Below, piece after piece: positions 16,036-23,539 of a stretch of 33,018 nucleotides of DNA. Within the stretch, counting starts at the first letter, position 1, and the number at the start of each line of letters is the position of its first letter. The notes beneath the pieces were generated by a model that was not told where the DNA came from, ran no database searches, and worked only from the letters and a program-made list of their open reading frames with translations. Source of the stretch: Methanomicrobiales archaeon (GTDB taxonomy: Archaea > Halobacteriota > Methanomicrobia > Methanomicrobiales > JACTUA01); assembly GCA_028678905.1 (NCBI GenBank), contig JAJRCO010000349.1, positions 1-33,018 of the forward strand, read 5' to 3'. Position numbers and translations under genes: made by a program.

Positions 16036-16839
16036 TCACTCCTCCGCGGACAGGATGATCAGAACCACCCACGCGCTGGTTACTCCTTTCCCTAGTTCTA
16101 TCACGTCACCACTGTGCAGGGAGACCGGTGTGCCAGCAGTCAGCGGATCTCCATTCACCGCGGTCCCGCTCGTGCTCCCTGTATCCGTGACGAACCACTT
16201 TCCCTTCTCCCTAGAGACGATCGCGTGCGGGTGAGAGATTCGGGTCACCGAGACATGATCAGGGAGCAGGGTGAGATAAGAGGGGTTCTTATCAGCTGCC
16301 CTGTGTGTGTCATCTTCTCTCCCGAGTGCCACCCGGGGGACTGTCAGGGGAAAGACCCGTCCATCCTGCGGTCCGCAGATCACCACCAGGGCCGTTTCGC
16401 TACCGGTCAGGAACCGGGCGACCGATGAACGAATCTCATCGATTCTCTGCGAGATCAGGGTATCGGTCAGAGCACTTCTGATGGTGGAGAGTACACCCAG
16501 ATTCCTGATGATCATGGTAGCGACATCAGTGCTCAACGAATACTTCCACACCGGCAACATTCCCCTTGTGGTGGGCTGACCGAAACCAGCTTCCCGGTTT
16601 ACAAGGCCGGTTGCGAGGAGGCGACGGAGATGTTTTTTGGTATTTTCGTACGTCATTCCGGTATCTTCGGCAATCTGGCGAATCTCTTTAGGCTCCTTCT
16701 CAATTGCTTTCAGAATCTTCAGGCGCTGGGGGTGGCCAAGAGCTTCCATGAAGTCCGCTATTTCCTGAACGAAATCAGCGTCGTTTTCGATTGCAAGGGT
16801 CTTCCGGTCACGACATCCTGCAGCCTCTGCCTTAGTCAT
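16036..16839 (-). CDS. Winged-helix (ArsR-like) and FHA-domain regulator
   Basis: A 267-residue two-domain protein. Residues 25-105 form an ArsR-like winged helix (MEALGHPQRLKILKAI, then a recognition helix MTYENTKKHLRRLLATGLV). Residues 150-267 are a forkhead-associated domain that binds phosphothreonine: GR at 173-174, VTRISHPHA (Ser202 and His205), and GSTSGTAVNG at 221-230. Between them is a helical linker. No membrane segment is seen. It is the first gene of a two-gene unit with the membrane kinase. The simplest reading is a DNA-binding protein whose FHA domain docks on the phosphorylated kinase or another phosphoprotein, a one-step membrane-to-gene signal. A TATA-like TAAATAAC occurs about 35-40 bases upstream. 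Confidence 0.9.
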   Translation of the reverse strand: MTKAEAAGCRDRKTLAIENDADFVQEIADFMEALGHPQRLKILKAIEKEPKEIRQIAEDTGMTYENTKKHLRRLLATGLVNREAGFGQPTTRGMLPVWKYSLSTDVATMIIRNLGVLSTIRSALTDTLISQRIDEIRSSVARFLTGSETALVVICGPQDGRVFPLTVPRVALGREDDTHRAADKNPSYLTLLPDHVSVTRISHPHAIVSREKGKWFVTDTGSTSGTAVNGDPLTAGTPVSLHSGDVIELGKGVTSAWVVLIILSAEE

Positions 16840-16946
16840 GTGAACAGGATGTACACGCGATACACTATCATTGTTATTTAGGTGGTACCAGTCGGTCCCA
16901 AAGCGGGATTGCCTGGTCCCACGGTGGAAGTGGGGCCATTTGCTGA

Positions 16947-16954
16947 ATATAAAT
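16947..16954 (+). promoter_or_regulatory. TATA-like box for the secreted repeat protein
   Basis: ATATAAAT lies about 70 bases before the ATG at 17020, giving a leader near 45 bases that ends in a GAGG ribosome site. It sits in the gap divergent from the FHA regulator gene. Confidence 0.4.
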
Positions 16955-17019
16955 GCGGAAGGAGCCGAGTGATTGTGTGATGTGCATCGGGAGAATGTGC
17001 ATCAGAGAGGAAACACGAA

Positions 17020-17457
17020 ATGAATCTACGAAACCCCCTTCTTGCAATCGGGGCAGTTCTCCTGTTGATTGGAGCCGTGGTACTCCCAGCGAGTGCTGCA
17101 GGACAATACCTTGGGAACTCGACCGATTGCCCGAACGTTGATTGTGACGGAAACATGTTCCAGCATCAGAATGGTGCGTTAACAAAGGCGTCTGCAGCGA
17201 CGGAAGATTCTGTAGCTGCTAACATTACCGACAATCCGGCCGGTGACACGGAACGGAAAATGTTCCAGCACCAGTACCGCATTGCCTCTGGGGCAGCAGA
17301 AGATTCTACCTCATCTTCACCACAGGGATCCCAGGTCGATGGTGACCATCATAGGTACCTGGGAAGTGCGGTGAATCAGGGCAACGGTGATGGCAACCGG
17401 ACCCGCACCCAGAGCCAGCTGCATGACGGTTCGTGCGACAACTGTCAGAAATCGTAA
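17020..17457 (+). CDS. Small secreted protein with an internal tandem repeat, function unknown
   Basis: A 145-residue protein I do not recognise. Residues 1-27 are a signal peptide: basic start, hydrophobic core, cleavage after ASA. The mature part is hydrophilic, rich in Asn, Gln, Asp, Ser and Thr. It contains two copies, 35 residues apart, of a unit that begins MFQHQ and continues with an AS..A.EDS block, bordered by QYLGNS before and RYLGSA after. The C-terminal end has NRTRTQSQLHDGSCDNCQ; four cysteines in all (DCPNVDC and CDNC) suggest two disulfides or a metal site. ATG 17020 has GAGG upstream. It follows the kinase/FHA pair divergently and may be a target or sensor partner, which is speculation. 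Confidence 0.75.
   Translation: MNLRNPLLAIGAVLLLIGAVVLPASAAGQYLGNSTDCPNVDCDGNMFQHQNGALTKASAATEDSVAANITDNPAGDTERKMFQHQYRIASGAAEDSTSSSPQGSQVDGDHHRYLGSAVNQGNGDGNRTRTQSQLHDGSCDNCQKS
17155..17355 (+). repeat. Two-copy coding repeat (MFQHQ unit) in the secreted protein
   Basis: ATGTTCCAGCA(T/C)CAG occurs at 17155 and again at 17260, exactly 105 bases or 35 codons apart, and each copy is followed by an AS..A.EDS block. The DNA is nearly identical across the core 15 bases, while the rest of each unit has diverged. Confidence 0.6.
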
Positions 17458-17467
17458 TTAAACCCTA

Positions 17468-17473
17468 TTTTTT
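17468..17473 (+). terminator. Oligo-T terminator after the secreted protein
   Basis: Six T begin 11 bases after the stop codon at 17457. This fits an archaeal T-run terminator. No clear stem precedes it. Confidence 0.4.
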
Positions 17474-17570
17474 GTGATGACAGGTTCTAAAACCTGATTA
17501 TGGCAATCCTAACAGGAGAATCCACACCAAAGATCGATAGGGCTATCCATCCCGATCCCAACATACTTAT

Positions 17571-18017
17571 ATGGCCTCACAACGGGCGGCGGAAGCGGTG
17601 GCAGCATTCAATGGCGGATTTTCCTGCTCACAGGCAATCTGCACGACCTATTTTCAGGCATTTGGTATCGATCGTGTCACCGCTCGAAAGGTGTCCTGTG
17701 GATTCGGGGCCGGTATTGCCCGTTCCGGCAATATCTGCGGAGCAGTTTCCGGAGCGATAATGGTCATCGGGCTTGCGTATGGCATGGCGCGTTCGGGGGA
17801 CGTGGCGTCAAAAGAAAAGACATATCGCGCCGTGAATGATTTCCTGCGGGAATTCAAGCGGAGAAATGGTGATGTTGACTGTACACCCCTAATCGGTTTC
17901 GATCTCTCAGACCCCTCCCAGCTAGAGATGGCGAAGGAGAGAAAGGTAGTGACGACCAGATGCCCGCGATTCGTGAAGGATGCGGCAGAGATCCTTGACG
18001 AAATCCTGGAGTTGTAG
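17571..18017 (+). CDS. C_GCAxxG_C_C family protein (putative redox-active)
   Basis: A 148-residue member of the C_GCAxxG_C_C family, a group of unknown but probably redox or metal-related function. The conserved cysteines are all visible: FNGGFSCSQAI, SCGFGAGIARSGNICGAVSGA, a later CTPLIGFDL and a C-terminal TTRCPRFV. It has one hydrophobic glycine-rich segment (GNICGAVSGAIMVIGLAYGM), which is typical of the family rather than a true membrane anchor. The ATG at 17571 has little upstream space for a ribosome site. Members often occur singly in anaerobes, and no operon partner is seen here. Confidence 0.85.
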   Translation: MASQRAAEAVAAFNGGFSCSQAICTTYFQAFGIDRVTARKVSCGFGAGIARSGNICGAVSGAIMVIGLAYGMARSGDVASKEKTYRAVNDFLREFKRRNGDVDCTPLIGFDLSDPSQLEMAKERKVVTTRCPRFVKDAAEILDEILEL

Positions 18018-18169
18018 TGAGAACACGGGACAGGAATAATATTCAATGCCGTCCTGTTAGAATTTTCCGTGTGAAAACCAGATGCCCTGGTGAGGCTCTT
18101 TCTTCGTGAGAATGCCTGCTTTTTATGGATGAAGATTGATCAGGGAGAAGGTTTACGAAAAAAGGATCG

Positions 18170-18316
18170 TCAATGAGCGAGGGTCTCCTGGACCATGGTG
18201 ATCTTTCGGTGGCACGTTGGACATTCCGTCATGCCGCTCTGAATAGTGGTGGCGAAAGATCTTTTACAATGGGGGCAAATATATGATTTTAACTTACCCA
18301 AAACAAAAATCGGCAT
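18170..18316 (-). CDS. Zinc-ribbon microprotein
   Basis: A 48-residue frame starting at ATG 18316 that I read directly. It has two CPxC knuckles, YICPHC and ECPTC, 15 residues apart with FATTIQSG between, the pattern of a rubredoxin-like or C4 zinc ribbon. It ends KITMVQETLAH. Such microproteins are common in methanogens, but their role is unknown; zinc-ribbon proteins often bind nucleic acid or a protein partner. A TATA-like GGTATAACG lies about 28 bases upstream, which suggests a leaderless message. Much of the gene is overlapped by an open frame on the other strand that has no recognisable content. Confidence 0.62.
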   Translation of the reverse strand: MPIFVLGKLKSYICPHCKRSFATTIQSGMTECPTCHRKITMVQETLAH

Positions 18317-18544
18317 AATAAATCATTCGTCGTATGGAACGTTATACCTTTGCCTGAAACATCACGAATTTCTTGATAAAAGTGACCAATTCCGTTTCAA
18401 ATTGCGATATTTGCTTTTTCTACTGTGCATGATCCGGGGGAAACCCATGCTGACTGATTTTTCCCTGCGGTACGCTCTGGCAAGACTGGGGCATTTTTAT
18501 CGGATACACGCCAATCCATTCTACCGGAGACGAACCACCCCACT

Positions 18545-18802
18545 ATGTCACATAAAGTCCGGGAACCGAACAATCCTTCACCGACATCCTCTATGGTCCC
18601 CCGGGATGGCCGATACCGCAAAAATATTATCCAGGGATCAACGGCAAAAATCATCCAGAAAAAAGACCAGCGGGAGGGGACGGCGGTTGAGGGAAGAGTA
18701 CGGGAGATCCTCACCAATTCGTCTTTTCATCCCCATGGGATCAAGGTCCGTCTGGAGGATGGAAGGGTGGGAAGGGTCAGGGAAGTCTGCCCGGAACGGT
18801 AG
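18545..18802 (+). CDS. YwbE family protein
   Basis: An 85-residue protein whose C-terminal 65 residues match the YwbE family: DGRYRKNIIQGSTAKIIQKK, DQREGTAVEGRVREILTNSS, HPHGIKVRLEDGRVGRV. The family is a small beta-rich fold of unknown function, widespread in bacteria and methanogens. Family members are about 60-70 residues, so the ATG at 18593 (69 residues) may be the true start, and the Ser/Pro-rich first 16 residues may not be translated. Neither start has a good ribosome site. It is a single gene. Confidence 0.8.
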   Translation: MSHKVREPNNPSPTSSMVPRDGRYRKNIIQGSTAKIIQKKDQREGTAVEGRVREILTNSSFHPHGIKVRLEDGRVGRVREVCPER

Positions 18803-18918
18803 ATTTTCCACAGAATCGAGTGTCCTGATGGCGTTTCGGACTCTTCCTGATATCATGATGACCTGTGTTCAGGAATGTATTTTGTGAGAGAGTCCCTTTT
18901 GTGAGTCCCAGAGGTAGA

Positions 18919-19596
18919 CTATTCTCCTTTCCTGATGGCGCCTTTTTCAACCCACCAGTCGTACTCGTGCGCCCACCGGGTCTTATTCCACTTCACGAGC
19001 TGACAGAAATATTCACGCCTCTTACGATGGATCTCATCCTGTTCCGGGTAGCGGTGTTCCCCCCGCATTGATTGGGCAAGCTTTCTCCCGAGGGCGACTG
19101 AATCTTTCTCTGCCTGCCGAATGGCCGACAGGTCTCTTCCGATGGCCACTCCCACCCCGCCCACCACGGTCGCGCCCAGCGTTGTGAGCACTTTATTCAT
19201 GTACCCGACGACCTCATCCTGGCCGCTTCCACCTGCTGTACAGACAGAACAGGCGTACTTTCCGCTCAGCATCTGACAGTGGATAGCGTCTGCCATGCGA
19301 TCGAAGGTGGCTTTCAGCGGTGCCGTAACTGAATCGATGTAGTTGGGCGAGCCAAGGACGATTCCGTCCGCATCCAGGATGCGATCGAAAAGCTCGGGAT
19401 AATCATCGATGAGCGTGCATTCCCCCGTCGCATAGCAGGTTCCACAGGCGGTGCAATACTCGATATGCAGAGAATAGAGGTCAACAGCTTCGGTGTCTGC
19501 TCCCTCCTCCTTTGCTCCCTTCAGCACTGCAATCACCAGTCGAAGAGTCTGACTCTCTTTCCCTCGGGGGCTTGCATTTATTCCGAGAACTTTCAT
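18919..19596 (-). CDS. Iron-sulfur flavoprotein / NADPH-dependent FMN reductase family
   Basis: A 225-residue flavodoxin-fold protein. The N-terminal FMN phosphate loop is INASPRGKESQT, the middle has DADGIVLGSPNYIDSVTAPLKATFDR for flavin binding, and YCTACGTCYATGEC (about residues 48-61) is the compact cysteine cluster that binds a [4Fe-4S] centre in methanogen iron-sulfur flavoproteins. The C-terminal 50 residues are charged and helical. It transfers electrons, probably from ferredoxin, to an unknown acceptor and may help against oxygen. ATG 19596 has GGAGG four bases upstream. It is a single gene on the minus strand. Confidence 0.87.
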   Translation of the reverse strand: MKVLGINASPRGKESQTLRLVIAVLKGAKEEGADTEAVDLYSLHIEYCTACGTCYATGECTLIDDYPELFDRILDADGIVLGSPNYIDSVTAPLKATFDRMADAIHCQMLSGKYACSVCTAGGSGQDEVVGYMNKVLTTLGATVVGGVGVAIGRDLSAIRQAEKDSVALGRKLAQSMRGEHRYPEQDEIHRKRREYFCQLVKWNKTRWAHEYDWWVEKGAIRKGE

Positions 19597-19731
19597 AGAT
19601 CCTCCCTCGATGATCAGAAATCAGGGCCGATAAGAGTATCGATTTCGGACCAGGGAACCGATCATCCTATCGCTGGACTTCAGTCGGGAAAAAAGGTAGA
19701 ATGATCCGCTTCCGGGCGGATCTGGTGAATA

Positions 19732-20484
19732 TCAGATGTTGAATTTCCGGTACAGAAAGTTACCGAGCACCTGGAAGATGATGGCGAACACCACCAGCAT
19801 GAGCAGGTCGGTCCACGGTCCGAAATGGGTCGTTCCTTCGAACCCGAAGCGGAGAATATCACTTGCATAGGTAAGCGGGGATATGATCGCCACAGTCTGC
19901 CCCCATAGAGGCATGGATTCCAATGGAATGAAAACTCCGCTGATGAAGATCAGGGGGAGGCGGATCAGGTTCAACAATGACATCACCTCACCAACGTTCT
20001 CAGTGGGATATGCGGCAAATACGGTTCCGAAACTGGCAAAGGCAAAGCATGAAAGGATGATACCCAGGACGAGGATTGCGATGGAGATGAGCGCGGGCTG
20101 ATAGAGTATCACCCCTGGGATAAACAGAAGGAAACAGATGCTTCCACTGAACATAAATCCGCTGATACTCTCACCCAAGACGATGGAAAACATGGAGACG
20201 GGAGCGGAAAGGAGCCGATCAAAGGTCCTGGTTCTCCGTTCGATCGGCACAGAAACCGGCTCGATAGATGACGCACTGAACAGTGCGGTGATGGCGATGA
20301 GACCGGGGACCAGGCTCACCAGAGGGGCGGCCCTGCCCACCGCGAATGCGAGAAGCATGAATAGCGGAAACAGGATCCCGGATATGTAGATATTGGGCTT
20401 CACATAGTAGATTTCCAGGTCTTTCTTCGCAATCGCCCAAGCACCCTTCACATCGCTTGCCAGATATTCTGGTGAGTAGCTCAT
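19732..20484 (-). CDS. ABC-2 type exporter permease
   Basis: A 250-residue membrane subunit with six hydrophobic segments, typical of the ABC-2 (DrrB/NodJ) exporters. The N-terminal amphipathic part AWAIAKKDLEIYYVKP is the usual coupling helix, followed by GLIAITALFSASSIEPVSVPIERRTRTFDRLL and the late segment IRLPLIFISGVFIPLESMP. Its ATG overlaps the stop of the ATPase gene by four bases (ATGA), so they are translated together. The exported compound is not evident; drugs, lipids and polysaccharides are all known for the family. Confidence 0.9.
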   Translation of the reverse strand: MSYSPEYLASDVKGAWAIAKKDLEIYYVKPNIYISGILFPLFMLLAFAVGRAAPLVSLVPGLIAITALFSASSIEPVSVPIERRTRTFDRLLSAPVSMFSIVLGESISGFMFSGSICFLLFIPGVILYQPALISIAILVLGIILSCFAFASFGTVFAAYPTENVGEVMSLLNLIRLPLIFISGVFIPLESMPLWGQTVAIISPLTYASDILRFGFEGTTHFGPWTDLLMLVVFAIIFQVLGNFLYRKFNI

Positions 20485-21443
20485 GATCCCCCTCTCTCAG
20501 AGGAGGCTCTGGAGGTCTCCTCCAGGCCAGTAAGTCGGATGAATACATCCTCCAGGCTTGGACCGTGAGTATTCACTGACAGCGGGCGGATGTGATGTGT
20601 CTGGAGATAGTCGATGACGAGCGGAAGTACATCGGAAGGATGTGAGGTAAAGAGACGAACCTTATCGCCTTCCTTGCGCACTTCGTTTACCAGCGCGATT
20701 TTCTGCAGCGCCTCCATCATTCCTGGTTCCGGATGATCAAATCCGATCTCGATGGACTGGACGCTCTGAATGGTGGCTTTTAATTTCTCCGGCGCATCGA
20801 TCGCGGCGATAACTCCTCTGTTGATGATTGCTACCCGCTCGCACATCACGTTCGCTTCCTCGATATTGTGGGTGGTGAGAAATACAGTAACCCCGCGTTC
20901 ATGGAGATCCCGGATCACCTGGCGGATGATCAGGTTGCTCTGCACATCGAGTCCGGAGGTGGGTTCGTCCAGGAAAAGCAGTTTCGGGTTGTTGATCAGT
21001 CCCATGGCAATAGTAAGACGTCGTTTCATCCCTTTTGAATAAACTCGTACCCGGTCGTCTTTTCTTTCCATCAGATCGAAAGTGGCAAGAAGTTCTTTGG
21101 CCCGCTCCATCCGGTCGGGAAGTCTGACCCCGTAGAGCTCCCCGGAGAACATCATATTTTTCCAGGCGGATAGATCGTCATAGATATTGGAGGTTTCCGG
21201 GACGATCCCCATACACCTGCGGGCACGGATAGACTCTTTCTGGATATCGTAATCGAAAATGTATGCGTTTCCTGAAGTGGGCAGCGTGATCCCGGTCAGG
21301 ATGCGGATAGTAGTGGTTTTCCCTGCTCCGTTCGGCCCCAGATACCCAAAGATCTCCCCTACCCCTACCTGAAAACTGACATCATTCACCGCTACGATGT
21401 TTTCAAATCGGCGGGTGAGATGATCGACTACGATCGCCTGCAT
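20481..21443 (-). CDS. ABC exporter ATP-binding protein (DrrA-like)
   Basis: A 320-residue cytoplasmic ATPase. Walker A GPNGAGKTTT, Q-loop region, signature YSKGMKRRLTIAMGL (LSGGQ in the relaxed form common in DrrA/CcmA-type exporters), Walker B LLFLDEPTSGLD and switch TTHNIEEA are all in place. After residue 230 there is the C-terminal DrrA-type regulatory domain ending SLEDVFIRLTG. It is the first gene of an exporter pair. An AGGA ribosome site is about 10 bases upstream of the ATG and a TATA-like element lies at 21478-21487. Confidence 0.92.
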   Translation of the reverse strand: MQAIVVDHLTRRFENIVAVNDVSFQVGVGEIFGYLGPNGAGKTTTIRILTGITLPTSGNAYIFDYDIQKESIRARRCMGIVPETSNIYDDLSAWKNMMFSGELYGVRLPDRMERAKELLATFDLMERKDDRVRVYSKGMKRRLTIAMGLINNPKLLFLDEPTSGLDVQSNLIIRQVIRDLHERGVTVFLTTHNIEEANVMCERVAIINRGVIAAIDAPEKLKATIQSVQSIEIGFDHPEPGMMEALQKIALVNEVRKEGDKVRLFTSHPSDVLPLVIDYLQTHHIRPLSVNTHGPSLEDVFIRLTGLEETSRASSERGGS

Positions 21444-21476
21444 ACCGATGGATTCCTAACGTAACTTTCGTTTCTG

Positions 21477-21650
21477 CTACTTAAAACATCGTTGCCGAAA
21501 TTTCATTTCATGGAAGGGAAAATGCTCGTTATCCATAGTCACCAAATCACCGTCCCTCGCGACCGTCTCCACCTCTATTCTCCGGGTTTGTCAGAAATTC
21601 ACCGCGCCATTATATTGCCGCAGGAAGACGGCGGCGATGATAGCTGCATC
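21477..21650 (-). pseudogene. Possible remnant of a PIN-domain (VapC-like) protein
   Basis: The 314-base gap 21444-21757 holds no intact gene. On the minus strand one frame reads DAAIIAAVFLRQYNG from 21650, then an in-frame TGA, then VETVARDGDLVTMDNEHF and a final stop at 21477. The two pieces resemble the DAxIAA and LVTxDxxF motifs at the end of PIN-domain toxins, with the right order and frame but a longer gap than normal. There is also a TAA just before the first piece. The resemblance is short; chance is possible. Confidence 0.22.
21478..21487 (-). promoter_or_regulatory. TATA-like box for the ABC exporter pair
   Basis: GTTTTAAGTA on the minus strand, about 40 bases before the ATG at 21443, leaves a 10-15 base leader containing AGGA. 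It fits an archaeal TATA box. It coincides with the end of the possible PIN remnant. Confidence 0.35.
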
Positions 21651-21757
21651 TTAAGGAATTAGCAGGATCCAGCGGTTCTTCGTAAAAGCTCCCATCCAGG
21701 TATCGATATGGTGGTACTTTCCTGCCGAATCGGGGACCTGCAACTACTTATCTCATT

Positions 21758-22483
21758 TTACCCTGGGATCCGGGGCAGATAGCGGAACCGATCGTTCAGG
21801 AAATCACGGTAGATCCGGAAATAATCGGTTTCTTCGTAGGCTATCGGCCGGATAGGTGTTTGATCAAAACTGCAAATGTCCGCCCCTGGGCAGGCCAGAA
21901 GAATGGGGGAATGGGTCGCGATGATGAACTGGGCACCTCCTGCCGGCCCGACACCGTGCAGGAGCTGCACCAGTTCCAGCTGCCTGGTTGGGGATAGCGC
22001 GTTCTCCGGCTCATCTAGGAGGTACAGCCCTGGGATCAGAAACCGGTTCTGAAAATAGGCCATGTGAGACTGACCATGGGACTTTTCCATAAGGGATTCG
22101 TTGCCGAAATATCTCAGCGTACCTGGATCTGCTGCTGCCCATTCATCGAGTATCTGTGCGAAATGACGGAATATCTCGGAGGCGAAGAATGCTCCCGGAA
22201 CCGGTCCTATCTGCCATTCCAGTTTCAGGCACCTGAACAGATCGTCCTCATACCGGTTTATACTGTACCTGCTTCGGTCTTCCGCCTTCCATATGTGAAT
22301 GGAACAAGCTTTGGCGATAGCCCGCAGCAGGGTGGATTTGCCGGTCCCGTTTTCTCCGATGAAGAAGGTCACCGGTGCAGTAAAATTGAGACCCGTGGTC
22401 TTCTGAAAGATTTTCAGGTTGTAAGGATACTGATCTGTCGCGGGAAACCGTTCATGCAGGATCTGAACACGGGTGAGATGCAT
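21758..22483 (-). CDS. AAA family ATPase (ABC-like/SMC-like nucleotide-binding)
   Basis: A 241-residue ATPase of the AAA_21/ABC-like type. Walker A is GENGTGKSTLL near residues 43-53, Walker B is LYLLDEPENALSP, and FIIATHSPILLACPGADICSFD is the switch region of the family. The signature between them is short, so it is a single compact head without a coiled coil. Relatives include phage-defence and DNA-repair ATPases as well as unassigned proteins, and none of the usual partners (nuclease, TOPRIM) is next to it. It is a single gene; the ATG lies about 28 bases from a good TATA box, so the message is probably leaderless. Confidence 0.88.
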   Translation of the reverse strand: MHLTRVQILHERFPATDQYPYNLKIFQKTTGLNFTAPVTFFIGENGTGKSTLLRAIAKACSIHIWKAEDRSRYSINRYEDDLFRCLKLEWQIGPVPGAFFASEIFRHFAQILDEWAAADPGTLRYFGNESLMEKSHGQSHMAYFQNRFLIPGLYLLDEPENALSPTRQLELVQLLHGVGPAGGAQFIIATHSPILLACPGADICSFDQTPIRPIAYEETDYFRIYRDFLNDRFRYLPRIPG

Positions 22484-22509
22484 ATTTTGTACATAGATGT
22501 ACTTTCATG

Positions 22510-22515
22510 TATAAA
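22510..22515 (-). promoter_or_regulatory. TATA box of the AAA ATPase gene
   Basis: TTTATA on the minus strand, centred about 29 bases before the ATG at 22483, with no ribosome site between. It is the cleanest archaeal-looking leaderless promoter in the window. The remaining gap to korB (22516-22693) shows no gene; a T9 run at about 22682 is on the plus strand and has no gene to terminate. Confidence 0.5.
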
Positions 22516-22693
22516 TCTGTTCGTCTTGATCATTCCGAATCTGAATTTATCGTTTTACCACTATGCCCGTACGGTGATTCGTCGGAGGAGGCTTGATGGA
22601 GATAAAAGAGTGAGGGACCGGACCGGATAACATTCTGCTTACCAAGATGTCCCGCTGGGTAACGAATTCGGTGTTAACGCCCTTTTTTTTTCT

Positions 22694-23539
22694 TTACACC
22701 CTTCGATCGAGCAGGTTCTCGATGAAGGTTCTTCGCTCATCCCGGGTGAGTGGTTCTGGCACGGGATGGTTTTCTTCGAAGGTGGGGGCCCTGTGCCGAT
22801 AGAGGACCCCCAGACCGATCTTCGCGTCGGTATTATAGTCCCATTCCCGCGCTTTTTCCCAGGCTTTCTCGTAGTCTTCCACCCCTTCTTTCGTCCAATC
22901 ATAGACATGCTCATTGTAATACCGGGTCAGATTGTTGTAGGTCACGCAGACCTGGAGGATATCTACAAAGGCAAACCCCCGATGGAGAATCGCCTCCCGG
23001 ATGAGACCCTGGAGCTGTTCTCTGCGCCCGGTATACCCCCGGGCAATGAAACTTGCCCCTGATACCAGCATCAGCTCGAGCGGGTTCAGTGGAAGCTCCT
23101 CAATTCCCTCGGGAGTAGATCTCCCCCGGTACCCTTTCGTTGACGTAGGTGTGTACTGGCCGGTAGTCAGGGCATAGACCCGGTTGTTATGCACCAGGAC
23201 CGTCACATTCAGATTCCGTTTGGCTCCGAAGATCAAGTGATCAAGACCCTCGGCATAACAATCACCATCGCCCGCGACGCATAGTACCTGGAGATTTGGA
23301 TTGGCGAGCCGTATGCCAGCGGCGATCGGTATCGTCCTGCCATGCAGGCCGTAGAACCCGTTAAGGTTCATGTAGTCGAAGAGCTTTCCGTGCTGACCTA
23401 TACCCGCAACCAGTACATTATTCTCTACCGGGTATTCTTCTGCGGCGAGCTGGGTAATCACCTCTTTCAGGGCCTGCTGGATAGTAAAATTTCCACAGCC
23501 CGGGCACCAGACATTGGGGGCTCGACTGATCAGATTCAC
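22694..23539 (-). CDS. korB: 2-oxoacid:ferredoxin oxidoreductase subunit beta (KorB-like)
   Basis: TPP-binding beta subunit, 281 residues from the GTG at 23539. An apparent longer frame to 23671 lies within korA and is not used, because the GTG overlaps the korA stop (GTGA), has GGGAGG upstream and gives the normal N terminus NLISRAPNVWCPGCGNFT. The CPGCGN motif, GDGDCYAEGLDHLIFGAKRN and VHNNRVYALTTGQYTPTS bind TPP and magnesium and match 2-oxoglutarate/2-oxoacid:ferredoxin oxidoreductases. A [4Fe-4S] site is expected from Cys residues at 12 and 15 plus later ones. It makes succinyl-CoA or another acyl-CoA with reduced ferredoxin. The exact 2-oxoacid is uncertain. Confidence 0.92.
   Translation of the reverse strand: MNLISRAPNVWCPGCGNFTIQQALKEVITQLAAEEYPVENNVLVAGIGQHGKLFDYMNLNGFYGLHGRTIPIAAGIRLANPNLQVLCVAGDGDCYAEGLDHLIFGAKRNLNVTVLVHNNRVYALTTGQYTPTSTKGYRGRSTPEGIEELPLNPLELMLVSGASFIARGYTGRREQLQGLIREAILHRGFAFVDILQVCVTYNNLTRYYNEHVYDWTKEGVEDYEKAWEKAREWDYNTDAKIGLGVLYRHRAPTFEENHPVPEPLTRDERRTFIENLLDRRV

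Noticed and set aside
18246..18887. Plus-strand open frame of 213 codons
   Set aside because: It overlaps the zinc-ribbon and YwbE genes; its sequence shows no family feature or repeated structure.
21510..21662. 50-codon plus-strand frame in the ABC/AAA gap
   Set aside because: It is mainly the complement of the possible PIN remnant and has neither ribosome site nor recognisable motif.
22680..22690. T9 run next to the korB stop as a terminator
   Set aside because: The T-run is on the plus strand, while korB is transcribed from the minus strand, where it reads as A; it cannot end korB transcripts.
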